DNA of 64,000 nt. Origin: Proteus terrae subsp. cibarius (GTDB lineage: Bacteria > Pseudomonadota > Gammaproteobacteria > Enterobacterales > Enterobacteriaceae). The stretch spans positions 1,364,001 to 1,428,000 of the forward strand of contig NZ_CP047349.1 in the NCBI RefSeq assembly GCF_011045835.1, given 5' to 3'. This document shows positions 26,251 through 35,197 of this stretch, piece by piece. Both the position numbers and the translations under genes were made by a program. The notes under the pieces were generated by a model, which saw only the letters and a program-made list of their open reading frames with translations, made no database searches and had not been told where the DNA came from. Within the stretch, counting starts at the first letter, position 1. Every line of letters starts with the position of its first letter.

Positions 26251-27378
26251 ATGAAAAATAAATATCACCTGTTAGCAATATCCCTTTCTGCATTACTTCC
26301 TTTTACCGCATTGGCTACAACATATCCAGTTACAATTACCGATACAGATGGGCAAAAAATAACGTTAAAACATGAACCTAAACGTATTGTATTACAAGAT
26401 GGTAGAGATATTTTAACGCTGGCTTTGCTTGATAGAAATAACCCGTTTGAAAGAGTTGTAGCATGGAATAATAATCTAAAAAAATCGGATCCACAGACAG
26501 TTTCTTTATTAGAACAGAAATGGAAATCTAATATAAATGCGATCCCTGATATGGGATTTAATGACAAAGGTGAAGTTAATGCAGAGCGAGTTATTGCACA
26601 ACAACCTGATGTTCTGATCGCTCAATTAAGAGCCAAACCCGCATTAGAAGGATCGGGCGTTGTCAGCATTTTAAAAGAGGCCAATATTCCTATTATTTAT
26701 GTTGATACTTTTTTAGATCCAGTCAAAAACACGAAAGAAAGTGTTGAGCTTCTTGGTATTATTTTAAATAAAGAAAGTGAAGCTAAAGAATATACAGACT
26801 TTTATCAACAGCACTTAGATAGTATTAAAAATAAAACTCAAGAAATTAAAAATAAACCAAGTGTATTTGTAGAAGCAAAGGCTGGAGCTAACGGTGATGG
26901 GTGCTGTTTTACACATAATAATGCAGGGTGGGGGGGGTTGATCCAAGCTGTTGGTGGGGACAATATAGGCAGTCATTTCTTACCAGGCGCTTCGGGTGTT
27001 ATTTCTTTAGAGCAGGTTATTAGCACTAAACCTGATGTATATATTGTAACGGGATCTCGCTGGATCAATAAGAATAATATTGCTGCACCATTTGGCTATG
27101 GGGTATCTAATAAAGAGACTCAGGAAGGTTTCAAACGATTGAAGAGCAGAGTTGGATTTAATCAGATCGCAGCAGTTGAAAATGAGCGATTATATGGTAT
27201 ATACCACAATTTCTATAATCATCCATATAACATCGTTGGTTTAGAATATTTAGCAACCTTCATTTACCCTGAACAATTTGCAGAATTAAAGCCAGAAAAC
27301 ACCTATAAAGAGATAATAGAAAAATATACCACATTACCTAATGCTCAATTTCTTTGGGCAGCAAAAGCAGATAAATAA
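26251..27378 (+). CDS. iron/siderophore ABC transporter substrate-binding protein
   Basis: A 375-residue periplasmic protein with a signal peptide ending in FTALA. It has the two-lobe binding fold of BtuF/FecB-type proteins: 'VTITDTDGQKITL..EPKRIVLQDG' at the start, '..VIAQQPDVLIAQL', 'IPIIYVDTF', and the second lobe 'LEQVISTKPDVYIVTGSRW'. I used the ATG at 26251 (GGAGAG upstream), not an upstream in-frame TTG. A Fur box lies directly upstream. No permease or ATPase gene is adjacent, so it must feed a transporter encoded elsewhere, or its partners were lost. The ligand is probably ferric siderophore or haem-type iron. Confidence 0.85.
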   Translation: MKNKYHLLAISLSALLPFTALATTYPVTITDTDGQKITLKHEPKRIVLQDGRDILTLALLDRNNPFERVVAWNNNLKKSDPQTVSLLEQKWKSNINAIPDMGFNDKGEVNAERVIAQQPDVLIAQLRAKPALEGSGVVSILKEANIPIIYVDTFLDPVKNTKESVELLGIILNKESEAKEYTDFYQQHLDSIKNKTQEIKNKPSVFVEAKAGANGDGCCFTHNNAGWGGLIQAVGGDNIGSHFLPGASGVISLEQVISTKPDVYIVTGSRWINKNNIAAPFGYGVSNKETQEGFKRLKSRVGFNQIAAVENERLYGIYHNFYNHPYNIVGLEYLATFIYPEQFAELKPENTYKEIIEKYTTLPNAQFLWAAKADK

Positions 27379-27391
27379 AAATTTTAATTAT

Positions 27392-27414
27392 AGCCCTTGT
27401 TTTTAAGGGCTTTC
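27392..27414 (+). terminator. intrinsic terminator
   Basis: AGCCCTT / AAGGGCT stem with a T-rich loop and a short T tail, 14 bases after the binding protein gene. Confidence 0.75.
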
Positions 27415-27438
27415 TATATTCATTTACACTTTGGCTAA

Positions 27439-27633
27439 TCAGAGTATCTGACTTAATAAAGTTAAAATAAGGCTGATCACTATAATAATGAGCAATACAC
27501 CTAGAATCGTTCTTATTAAAAGGCAAGAAAGTGTTGTGGGTGGCGCTTTAGGAAAAAGTGCAGAGAAACACCAATAGGCTAATATAGTGGTCAAAAAAAT
27601 TGCAAAAAGTATAGAACTAATAAAAAAGATCAT
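27439..27633 (-). CDS. small two-span membrane protein
   Basis: The 64-residue product has two hydrophobic helices (about 1-27 and 40-62) separated by a short 'PKAPPTT' loop. AAGAAGAG lies upstream of the ATG. It is convergent with the iron-binding protein gene. The overlapping frame at 27338-27526 is ignored. No family recognised. Confidence 0.5.
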   Translation of the reverse strand: MIFFISSILFAIFLTTILAYWCFSALFPKAPPTTLSCLLIRTILGVLLIIIVISLILTLLSQIL

Positions 27634-27727
27634 TTATTGATACTCTTCTTGTGTCAATAATAAATAACCGTTCGGTTATCGCTTTATTTTTGAACATCTA
27701 CGATATTTATCGTTCTATACAGTTTTA

Positions 27728-28255
27728 TTAATATTTTCCAATACGCATTAAAGCATCTTCAACATCTTCATCATGATCAATTGTAAAAGCAATAAAATCC
27801 TCAGTTTTTGGGATTTTTTTGTAAGTCTCTGTTTGCTTAAACAGGGTTAGACATTCTGAAAATATGTAAATAATTTTTGTTAAAACGTGAGAGTAAGAGC
27901 CGTCTTCATAAGACGTATGATAAAGTTGTTCTAAGTATGTTTCATCGATAGGATAAATAGTACTAAAGCATTGGTATTCCCAATCACCTGTATTGTATTT
28001 TAAGCTTTTTATCTCTTCATTTGAATGATAAATGTAACTATCTGATTGATTTTGATAGTGTTTTAATGTTTTTTGAAAATATTCTTCAGTGTTAAAGCAA
28101 AGATTTACTTCTCCATATGCGGCATTTAAATCGAACGCAAAGGCGTAAAAGACTTCGCCACTTTTTTCTGTTAAAAATTTCTCTGTTTCTGTTATTGCAA
28201 AAGAGACAATATCATTTTTTATATTTTTAATTATTTCATCATTTAATATCATCAT
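27728..28255 (-). CDS. DUF4303 family protein
   Basis: A 175-residue soluble, acidic protein. The 'FYAFAFDLNAAYGEVNLCFNTEEYFQKTL' part and the following 'YNTGDWEYQCF' Trp strand fit DUF4303, a family often found near polymorphic toxin and immunity genes. No toxin gene is adjacent here. The ATG pair at 28255/28252 leaves the exact start open, and the ribosome site is weak. An immunity role is possible from family context only. Confidence 0.65.
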   Translation of the reverse strand: MMILNDEIIKNIKNDIVSFAITETEKFLTEKSGEVFYAFAFDLNAAYGEVNLCFNTEEYFQKTLKHYQNQSDSYIYHSNEEIKSLKYNTGDWEYQCFSTIYPIDETYLEQLYHTSYEDGSYSHVLTKIIYIFSECLTLFKQTETYKKIPKTEDFIAFTIDHDEDVEDALMRIGKY

Positions 28256-28421
28256 TGAATCATAATCCAGTTAGATACAGCGACAATCATAATAATTGCT
28301 CTGCATGAAGATAATTAGAATAGTATATTAATATTATAACTTAATGATATAAAATAATGAGTTCCTACTTTTGATTAGTGATAAAACACCTAATGATAGT
28401 TCAAAAGGTGTTTTTGTGTAA

Positions 28422-28874
28422 TTATTGACGTGCAATTACCCGTTTTTCTTTACGATTAAACCAATTTTCACGTAATTTATCGTAACTAAGATTAAATGCA
28501 TAGGTATAGAAAAGGAAAAAGGCAAAGAAGCCAACTTCTAATAAGAATGCATTCCACAGTGACATATTTAATAAAAATGCCAATATTGGTAACCCAATGA
28601 TCACAAAACTTAATTCAAAGCCAATGGCGTGCATGACTCGTATTTTCGTTGGCCTTAGGCCTTTGATTAAAGGCCAATAGCGGTCAAAAATCATGTTATA
28701 AAATAAGTTCAATAACATAGCTAATGTTGATAAAACAATAGCAACAGTTCCCATTTGAAAAATTGAGCGACCCAAAACCCATGCACTAAGTGGCGCTGTT
28801 ATTGCGATGGCTATCACTTCAAATGAAACAGCGTGAAAAACGCGCTCAGTAAATGTTTTTTGATATTGGCTCAT
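28422..28874 (-). CDS. PACE family multidrug efflux transporter
   Basis: A 150-residue inner-membrane protein with four spans made of two repeated BTP (bacterial transmembrane pair) units, each opening with a similar 'R..HA..FE' motif: 'RVFHAVSFEVIAIAITAPL' and 'RVMHAIGFELSFVIIGLPIL'. This is the signature of PACE transporters such as AceI, which expel chlorhexidine and other biocides. The TTG-led extension is discarded in favour of the ATG at 28874 with GAGGTGG in front. It is divergent from a LysR regulator, as AceI is from AceR. The substrate is not known. Confidence 0.87.
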   Translation of the reverse strand: MSQYQKTFTERVFHAVSFEVIAIAITAPLSAWVLGRSIFQMGTVAIVLSTLAMLLNLFYNMIFDRYWPLIKGLRPTKIRVMHAIGFELSFVIIGLPILAFLLNMSLWNAFLLEVGFFAFFLFYTYAFNLSYDKLRENWFNRKEKRVIARQ

Positions 28875-28974
28875 ATCCCACCTCAAATTAATTATTTAGC
28901 AAAAAACGAGTGCAATTATTGGTGATATTTTGTATATATACAAAATAAGAGCCATCGAAAAAACCGATACCATA

Positions 28975-29847
28975 ATGAACTACTCTATAGAAACTTTGCG
29001 TACATTCATTGAAGCAGCTTCGTTAAAATCATTTTCTGCAGCAGCACGAAAATTAAATAAAAGCCAATCTACGGTCAGTAGTACGATCGCCGGATTCGAA
29101 GATGACATGGGATTTGAACTATTTGAGCGTAAAGGGCGAGAGTCAACACTGACTTTTGCAGGACAAAAAGTGTTAAGCTTGGTTGAAGATATATTATCGG
29201 CTGATGAACGATTACAGGCATTAAGAATAGAACTATCGCCTGAAATGGAGCCTCGTTTAAGTTGTGTATTCTCTGATATGTATCAACCACCTTATTCAGA
29301 GCAACTTTTGAAAATTCTAGATAAAGAATTCCCACATCTTGAATTTGAGTTTCTTGTTGCAGAGAATGATGATGTGATTAATATGCTACAAAATAATCAG
29401 GCGCATATTGGTATGATGGAATCACGAGTAGAATATCCTGCTGATATTGCTTTCGCTCGTTTGCCTGTAAGTGGTAAGTTGGGACTATATGCACATAAAA
29501 CGCACCCACTTGTAAGAGAAAAGAAAATCAACTATCAACATTTAACAATGCATCGTCAATTAAAACTAAGCAGTAGTGCCCAATTTACCATTAATAGTGA
29601 GAAAAACTGGCTAGCACCTAACTATTTATTATTACTTGAAATGGCAGAGCAAGAAATGGGATGGGCAATATTACCCACATGGTTAGTTGAGCAATTTGGA
29701 CATGATTTGTTAGTCAGCCTCGATTATGACCAATTTCCCAAGAAAATAGACATTGATTTAGTGTGGTCAAGAAGCAAGCCACCAGGAAAAGCAGGGTATT
29801 GGATGATAGATAGGCTATTAAAAAATGATCTTCAATTTACTCTCTAA
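28975..29847 (+). CDS. LysR-family regulator divergent from PACE pump
   Basis: A 290-residue regulator. The N-terminal winged helix ('LRTFIEAASLKSFSAAARKLNKSQSTVSSTIAGFEDDMGFELFER') is followed by a periplasmic-binding-like effector domain (about 90-285). The start is the internal ATG at 28975, because that begins exactly at the domain. It shares a 100-base promoter region with the PACE gene, so it probably controls the pump in response to its substrate. Confidence 0.87.
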   Translation: MNYSIETLRTFIEAASLKSFSAAARKLNKSQSTVSSTIAGFEDDMGFELFERKGRESTLTFAGQKVLSLVEDILSADERLQALRIELSPEMEPRLSCVFSDMYQPPYSEQLLKILDKEFPHLEFEFLVAENDDVINMLQNNQAHIGMMESRVEYPADIAFARLPVSGKLGLYAHKTHPLVREKKINYQHLTMHRQLKLSSSAQFTINSEKNWLAPNYLLLLEMAEQEMGWAILPTWLVEQFGHDLLVSLDYDQFPKKIDIDLVWSRSKPPGKAGYWMIDRLLKNDLQFTL

Positions 29848-29915
29848 GTATTAATCAATCACCTTCATTATCAATAGATATAGTAAAGGTGATATATTCC
29901 TTTCACTACGCCAGA

Positions 29916-30254
29916 TCACCAACCACAAACATTGGTTTCTTCATCCATATCATAACCACGTACAATATTGATAAGATCTTTCACCATTAAACTGGACATA
30001 TCAGCATCTAATAAATCAGCTAAAAAGCTATTTTTATCAACAGAAACACCGTTATTTTTGTTTGTTAATACTAAGGTAAGTTCTTGTGAGTCAATATTTA
30101 CCTTATTTTTTAGCTCATTAACTAGAAGTAAAACTTCTTTATTAGCAATTTCTGGAATATATAAAATTTTAGGATTTAGAAATATTTTTTGAGATTTTTC
30201 TTGGCCATTGGCATTAATTAATTCTAATAAATAGCCTTTATTTTCATTTTCCAT
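29916..30254 (-). CDS. yoaG: YoaG-like protein with duplicated domain
   Basis: The last 55 residues ('LTLVLTNKNNGVSVDK', '..VKDLINIVRGYDMDEETNVCGW') match E. coli YoaG as I remember it, including the final VCGW. E. coli YoaG has about 60 residues, but this protein has 112. Its first half ('YLLELINANGQEKSQK', '..IPEIANKEVLLLVNELK') looks like a second, diverged copy. YoaG is a homodimer, so this may be a single-chain dimer. It follows yeaR by seven bases, as in the E. coli nitrate-induced yeaR-yoaG operon. The biochemical role is unknown. Confidence 0.75.
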   Translation of the reverse strand: MENENKGYLLELINANGQEKSQKIFLNPKILYIPEIANKEVLLLVNELKNKVNIDSQELTLVLTNKNNGVSVDKNSFLADLLDADMSSLMVKDLINIVRGYDMDEETNVCGW

Positions 30255-30261
30255 ATTATTA

Positions 30262-30594
30262 TTAACCTTCGGCAAGTATTTTAGGATCGACATAAAAATC
30301 GACATTAAAAACAGTATCTTCAGTTCGAGCTTCTATCTTGTGCCATGTCTCTGGTGGAAATACACCAAACTCACCGGCATGGATCACTAACGTTTCTGTA
30401 GGCTCTGGGCTAAATTCATCTGTATATGCGTAATAAACAATTACTCCTTGCATCACAGATAGCTTTGGGTAAACCCCTTGGCGAGTTCCTTTATCTAAAT
30501 GTCTTTCCCAAATAGATTTAGGCGCAGTGTCTTTAGTCCAAAGTGGCGTTGATCGCACATGAATATAGTGAGTGGGAATTATAATTCGTTCCAT
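30262..30594 (-). CDS. yeaR: YeaR-like cupin (DUF1971/TehB-like)
   Basis: A 110-residue cupin closely resembling E. coli YeaR: 'YIHVRSTPLWTKDTAPKSIWERHLDKGTR', 'GVYPKLSVM', '..HAGEFGVFPPETWHKIEA', 'FNVDFYVDP'. The family is DUF1971. It leads the two-gene operon with yoaG. The E. coli operon responds to nitrate/nitrite through NarL and to nitric oxide. I did not find a clear NarL or NsrR site. AGAGG precedes the ATG. Confidence 0.87.
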   Translation of the reverse strand: MERIIIPTHYIHVRSTPLWTKDTAPKSIWERHLDKGTRQGVYPKLSVMQGVIVYYAYTDEFSPEPTETLVIHAGEFGVFPPETWHKIEARTEDTVFNVDFYVDPKILAEG

Positions 30595-30958
30595 TTTACC
30601 TCTCTAAAAATGAGTGTCTCATTTTTTATTTTCTTATTATTTAAGAAGAAAATTTATCGTTAATAATGCAATAAACTATTGTGCTGTTGAATAAAATCTA
30701 CCTCTTTCAATAAGGTATTTCAAATGCAATTTTAAAGAAAAAAATAATAATATAGTGCTAGATTAACTAATATCATGTTTTCTTTGATTAAATTATTTTT
30801 TAAAAATTAAATTATTTTTTAATTGCGGTCGTTTTTTAGGCGTTTGGTTGGTGTTACTATAGAGTTTTTACTCATCAACATAATTTGTTTGTTCTATAAT
30901 TAACCAAGTCTAGGGTATTAATATTTAATTCATTATTTAACATAATTGAGATGTCACT
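30595..30958. other. intergenic region between divergent yeaR and cbpA
   Basis: AT-rich region containing the promoters of both flanking operons. I see no gene. A TTTTTTAAAAATTAAATTATTTTTTAA palindromic stretch lies at about 30790-30822. Confidence 0.4.
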
Positions 30959-31903
30959 ATGGAATTAAAGGATTACTACACCATAATGGGTGTCAAACCC
31001 ACTGATGATACTAAAACGATTAAAACAGCTTATCGCCGTTTAGCGAAAAAATATCATCCCGATGTAAGTAAAGAGCCAAATGCTGAAGAGCGTTTTAAAG
31101 AAATTGCTCAAGCCTGGGAAATATTAGGCGATGAACAACGAAGAGCTGAGTATGATGAGCTTTGGGCTCATCGTAACGATCCTAAGTTTAAGCAATTTAC
31201 ACAACAACATTCGAATACAAAAAATCAACAAAGCTTTAGCCAAGAAGATTTTGATGATTTTTATGCTTCATTTTTTGGTCAACACTCTCCATTTGAAGGT
31301 CGTCGAACTCAACAAGCACCTAAACAGCGTGGACATGATTTAGAGATAGAATTAGCCGTTTTTCTAGAAGAATCGCAGGAAGAACATAAGCGTACGATTA
31401 GTTATCACTTACCTGTTTATAATGTTTTTGGAATTTTGGAAAAAGAGATCCCTAAAACTTTGAATGTTAAAATTCCAGCCGGAGTTATTGATGGGCAACG
31501 TATTCGTTTAAAAGGTCAAGGAACACTAGGTGAAAATGGTGGAGAGAATGGTGATTTATGGCTAACAATTCGTATTGCGCCTCATCCTCTATTTGATATT
31601 AAGGGTCATGATTTAGAAATAGTTGTTCCAGTTGCACCTTGGGAAGCTGCATTAGGTGCAAAAATTCCTATACCTACAATAAAAGAAAAAATCTTGTTAA
31701 CTATTCCGGCGGGAAGTCAGGCAGGACAAAAACTACGTATTAAAGGAAAAGGGTTAGTTAGTAAACAGGCTAGCGGTGATTTATATGCAATTTTAAAAAT
31801 TGTTATGCCACCTAAATCCGATGAAAAGACACGCGAATTATGGCAACAAATTGCAGATAGTCAGACCGATTATAATCCACGTAAAGACTGGGAGAATAAA
31901 TAA
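30959..31903 (+). CDS. cbpA: curved DNA-binding protein / DnaJ-type co-chaperone
   Basis: A 314-residue protein with an N-terminal J domain (residues 5-70, with HPD in '[12 protein letters not shown]'), a linker, and two C-terminal beta domains (about 115-305). There is no zinc-finger region, which separates CbpA from DnaJ. It stimulates DnaK and binds curved DNA in stationary phase. Its stop overlaps the start of cbpM by one base (TAATG). The length is near the E. coli protein (306). Confidence 0.93.
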   Translation: MELKDYYTIMGVKPTDDTKTIKTAYRRLAKKYHPDVSKEPNAEERFKEIAQAWEILGDEQRRAEYDELWAHRNDPKFKQFTQQHSNTKNQQSFSQEDFDDFYASFFGQHSPFEGRRTQQAPKQRGHDLEIELAVFLEESQEEHKRTISYHLPVYNVFGILEKEIPKTLNVKIPAGVIDGQRIRLKGQGTLGENGGENGDLWLTIRIAPHPLFDIKGHDLEIVVPVAPWEAALGAKIPIPTIKEKILLTIPAGSQAGQKLRIKGKGLVSKQASGDLYAILKIVMPPKSDEKTRELWQQIADSQTDYNPRKDWENK

Positions 31904-32208
31904 TGGGTCACTTAACAACAACCGTATTTACTGTTACTGAGTTTTGTCATCATACTGGAATATCAAATGATGAACTCAAAGAATTTGTCGCTCTTGGCGT
32001 TATTGAGCCGTTAGAAATTGAAACTCAAGAGTGGTTTTTCGATGATAATGCTATCGTGGTGACACATCGTGCATTAAAACTTCATAAAGAGCTCGCATTA
32101 GATTGGCACGGCATCGCTATAGCACTGACTTTATTAGATGAAAATGAACAGCTAAAACAAGAGAATAAGCAATTACGTCAGCAGTTAATGCGATTTATAA
32201 ATGAATAA
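31903..32208 (+). CDS. cbpM: chaperone modulator CbpM
   Basis: The 101-residue partner of CbpA starts on the last base of cbpA. It has a MerR-like helix region ('[30 protein letters not shown]') and a C-terminal Leu-zipper-like helix ('[15 protein letters not shown]'), as in CbpM, which binds the J domain and blocks it. The operon structure is the same as in E. coli. Confidence 0.9.
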   Translation: MGHLTTTVFTVTEFCHHTGISNDELKEFVALGVIEPLEIETQEWFFDDNAIVVTHRALKLHKELALDWHGIAIALTLLDENEQLKQENKQLRQQLMRFINE

Positions 32209-32220
32209 TCATTAATCAAA

Positions 32221-32262
32221 TAGCTACTAAAAGAGTAAACACTTTAGTGGCTATTTTTTTGT
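32221..32262 (+). terminator. intrinsic terminator of cbpAM
   Basis: A long stem (TAGCTACTAAA / CTTTAGTGGCTA) ends in seven T residues. Confidence 0.8.
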
Positions 32263-32489
32263 TTAAATTTTATTTTTACTTATTTTTTAATTCCTTATTG
32301 ATTGATTATAAACGTTATTTCTTATTATTCCTTTTGATTTCTACGATTAGACAATTTTCTTTAAAACTAAGAAAAATGGTACCTAGATCATATCCATAAA
32401 ATAACCCATGAATTATGATTCTCATAACAAAATACTTATCTTATTGTCTTTATTTTTTATAATAGGTTTATTTTTGTAAGGGAAAAATA

Positions 32490-33764
32490 ATGAAATCTAT
32501 CCAAATCAATAAATTAATAGAATGGCGTAGAATGTTTCACCAGTTTCCAGAAATTGGCTGGACTGAATTTGTGACGACAGGCACGATAATCAGCGTATTG
32601 CGAGAGATGAATATTGATGTCAAAGCGGGACCTCATATTATTTGCCGAGAAAGTATTTTAGGTCGAGATGAAAAATTAGTTAGAGAGGCCATAAAAATAG
32701 CCGAAGAAAAAGGGATCAGTACTGAGTTATTGGCTGAAATGGATGGTTTAACAGGGTGTATGGCTATTATTGATACAGAAATTCCTGGCCCGACATTTAC
32801 GTTTCGTTTCGATATTGATTGTGTTTATGTTCAAGAGTCAAATGACGATACTCATCTGCCTAATAAACAAGGATTTGCTTCGTGCCGTTCTGGATTAATG
32901 CATGCTTGTGGTCATGATGGGCACACTGCAATAGGGCTTGGTCTTGCTCATTGGTTAAAACAAAACATTCGCGCTTTACGTGGGAAATATAAATTGATAT
33001 TCCAACCCGCAGAAGAAGGAGTGAGAGGTGCAAGAGCAATAAGCGACAGTGGAGTATTAGATGATACTGATTATTTTATGGGGATGCATATTGGATGTAA
33101 TTTGAAAAAAGGTGAAATCGCACTCGATCCTTTTGATTTTCTTTGTACCACTAAATTAGATATTTTTTTAAAAGGAAGATCTACCAATGCTATTGATGAA
33201 CCAGAAAAAGGAAATAATGCATTAGCAGGAGCATGCTTCTTAGCTAATGAGATATTAGCAATACCAAGGCATGGCAAAGGTATGACGAGAGTAAATATTG
33301 GAACCTTAATTGCAGGTGAAAATCGTAGCCTTATTCCTAGCTCTGCGAAAATGCAACTAGAAGTTCGTGGGCAAAATGCTGAAATAACACAATACTTATT
33401 TAATAGTATAAAAAAATCTGTTGATGGTATTGCAACTACTTACCAATTAGAAACAAAAATAGATATTACGGGCGAAGCGACAAATTTCAGAAATGATCGA
33501 GAAATGATAGATATCATGCAAGGCGTTGTTGATACGCATCCAAATTTATTAAATATCGTATTACCTTTAGGAGGAAGTGAGGATGTCTCATTAATGGTAA
33601 GAAGGGTACAAGAGAAAAAAGGAAAAGCGATATTCTTCTTAGTAGGCGCAGATCAGAGTGATGGACATCATAAAGAAAAATTTGATATCGATGAAGAGGC
33701 GCTTTCCATCGGGTTAACACTTTTTACTGAAGGTATTCTCTCTCTTCTTGAGATGCATAAATAA
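32490..33764 (+). CDS. M20 family amidohydrolase, AbgA-like
   Basis: A 424-residue metal-dependent amidase close to E. coli AbgA (p-aminobenzoyl-glutamate hydrolase subunit). Metal-site motifs are 'FRFDIDC', 'HACGHDGHTAIGLGLAHWL' (about 138-156), 'FQPAEEG', 'MHIG' and the late 'GHHKEKFDID'. The dimerisation-domain motif that normally reads 'H-A' in a T/A-H-A context reads STNAIDEPEKG, with Asn at about 233 in place of His. A change there could alter substrate choice or lower activity. No AbgB or AbgT neighbour is present. A LysR gene follows convergently. Confidence 0.82.
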   Translation: MKSIQINKLIEWRRMFHQFPEIGWTEFVTTGTIISVLREMNIDVKAGPHIICRESILGRDEKLVREAIKIAEEKGISTELLAEMDGLTGCMAIIDTEIPGPTFTFRFDIDCVYVQESNDDTHLPNKQGFASCRSGLMHACGHDGHTAIGLGLAHWLKQNIRALRGKYKLIFQPAEEGVRGARAISDSGVLDDTDYFMGMHIGCNLKKGEIALDPFDFLCTTKLDIFLKGRSTNAIDEPEKGNNALAGACFLANEILAIPRHGKGMTRVNIGTLIAGENRSLIPSSAKMQLEVRGQNAEITQYLFNSIKKSVDGIATTYQLETKIDITGEATNFRNDREMIDIMQGVVDTHPNLLNIVLPLGGSEDVSLMVRRVQEKKGKAIFFLVGADQSDGHHKEKFDIDEEALSIGLTLFTEGILSLLEMHK

Positions 33765-33815
33765 GAGAAAGGTCTCTTCTATTTGTCGATATTGTATAGA
33801 ATGAGACCTTAATAA

Positions 33816-34748
33816 TTATTTAATTGGGATCGAAAATAAAGATGCATCAGGTTGATGTTCTTTAATAAATTCAATATAAAGTTGTGCTTCATGTTCTGTT
33901 TTTTTCGATGTAAAAAAACAAATATTACTCATAATCGTCGGTGTAAATTCTCTATAAACAATATCTTCTGTTTCAATAGTAGGAAATGAATTAATTAAAC
34001 TGATCCCTAAGCCATTTTTTACAAATGTCATAGCTGTATCTTGATCAGAAACTTCAGCAATAATGTTAGGCTTAGATTTTGATTTATTGAGTGCTCGATC
34101 AATAACTGTGCGCCCAATATTACTTTTAACTAAAGCAATAAAAGACTGTTCATGTAAGTCATCGGGTGTGATGGTATTTTTTGTAGATAATTCATGTGTT
34201 TTAGGGATTGCACAAATAATTCGAGTTTCTCTTATCGGAGTTTGAGTCAAATTATAATTGCTATTAATGGTCATATTATCAGTAATGACAATATCCGCTT
34301 GCTCTTTTGCTATTAAAGAAAGTAGCTGCTCACTTCTAGATATTTCTAAATGGACATTAATTTGATATTTTTTGATAAACAGAGCAGTGGCTTGATTGAT
34401 AAAACCATAGGCTAATGTCGGTGGAACTAGAATTCGCAGACTTCGTTTTTTTTCTTGATGGTGAAAATGGCTCAATCGACTGAAAGATTCAGCGATATTG
34501 GCGATTTCTTCATAAAGCAATAAGGCATCAGAGTTTGGGATTAGTTTATTATTTTCACGAGTGAATAACTTTTTACCACAACGTTTTTCGATCTGGTTTA
34601 ATGTCTGGCTTACTGCTGGTTGAGAAATACCCAGCTGTTCTGCTGCATTAGTAACACTTCCCTGATCGATAACGGTTTGTATAATTTCAAGGTCACGTAA
34701 AGTTGCCCATCCTCCTGACCAAGAAGTTCTTTTTATATTAATTGCCAT
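33816..34748 (-). CDS. LysR-family transcriptional regulator
   Basis: A 310-residue LysR protein with the helix-turn-helix at about 17-76 ('LRDLEIIQTVIDQGSVTNAAEQLGISQPAVSQTLNQIEKR') and an effector-binding domain at about 100-300. It is convergent with the amidohydrolase gene, with a gap of 51 bases. It may regulate that gene or something further away. The target is not shown by the sequence. Confidence 0.85.
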   Translation of the reverse strand: MAINIKRTSWSGGWATLRDLEIIQTVIDQGSVTNAAEQLGISQPAVSQTLNQIEKRCGKKLFTRENNKLIPNSDALLLYEEIANIAESFSRLSHFHHQEKKRSLRILVPPTLAYGFINQATALFIKKYQINVHLEISRSEQLLSLIAKEQADIVITDNMTINSNYNLTQTPIRETRIICAIPKTHELSTKNTITPDDLHEQSFIALVKSNIGRTVIDRALNKSKSKPNIIAEVSDQDTAMTFVKNGLGISLINSFPTIETEDIVYREFTPTIMSNICFFTSKKTEHEAQLYIEFIKEHQPDASLFSIPIK

Positions 34749-35197
34749 TGTATTTTTTTGTTTTAGTCAGTTTATCTTATGTACGATTATACCGTTAATG
34801 AATTGATTGTTAAACAATAGTTATGAAAGAAAAGTTAATTTCTTTATTAACACAAATTATCATCAGAGTTAATGTGTTGTCATTAAATTTAATAATAAAG
34901 AGCTTTGTTATAAATAAGCGTTAGTTAAATTACATCTCTAAAAAAATAATAACAAATATTTTGTTTTTATTTTTATTTTAATAGATCTTTTTATAAATCT
35001 TATTGATATTAATATGATGTGTTTAATTAATTTTTTATTTCAAAATATAATAATCATTGAGATGTAAATCACGGAAACCTACACATTTTCATTGTTAATA
35101 TTTCGCATAAAATTAGCTATCTAGTTTTTTATTTTGATTCTAAAAAGATACTTAATTGATATATAAATTATAAATAACAAGCAAATGGGGGAGTTTT
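34749..35197. other. intergenic region before C69 dipeptidase
   Basis: A very AT-rich stretch of 449 bases with no plausible gene. It must hold the promoters of the LysR gene (minus) and the dipeptidase gene (plus). I recognise no operator. Confidence 0.4.
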
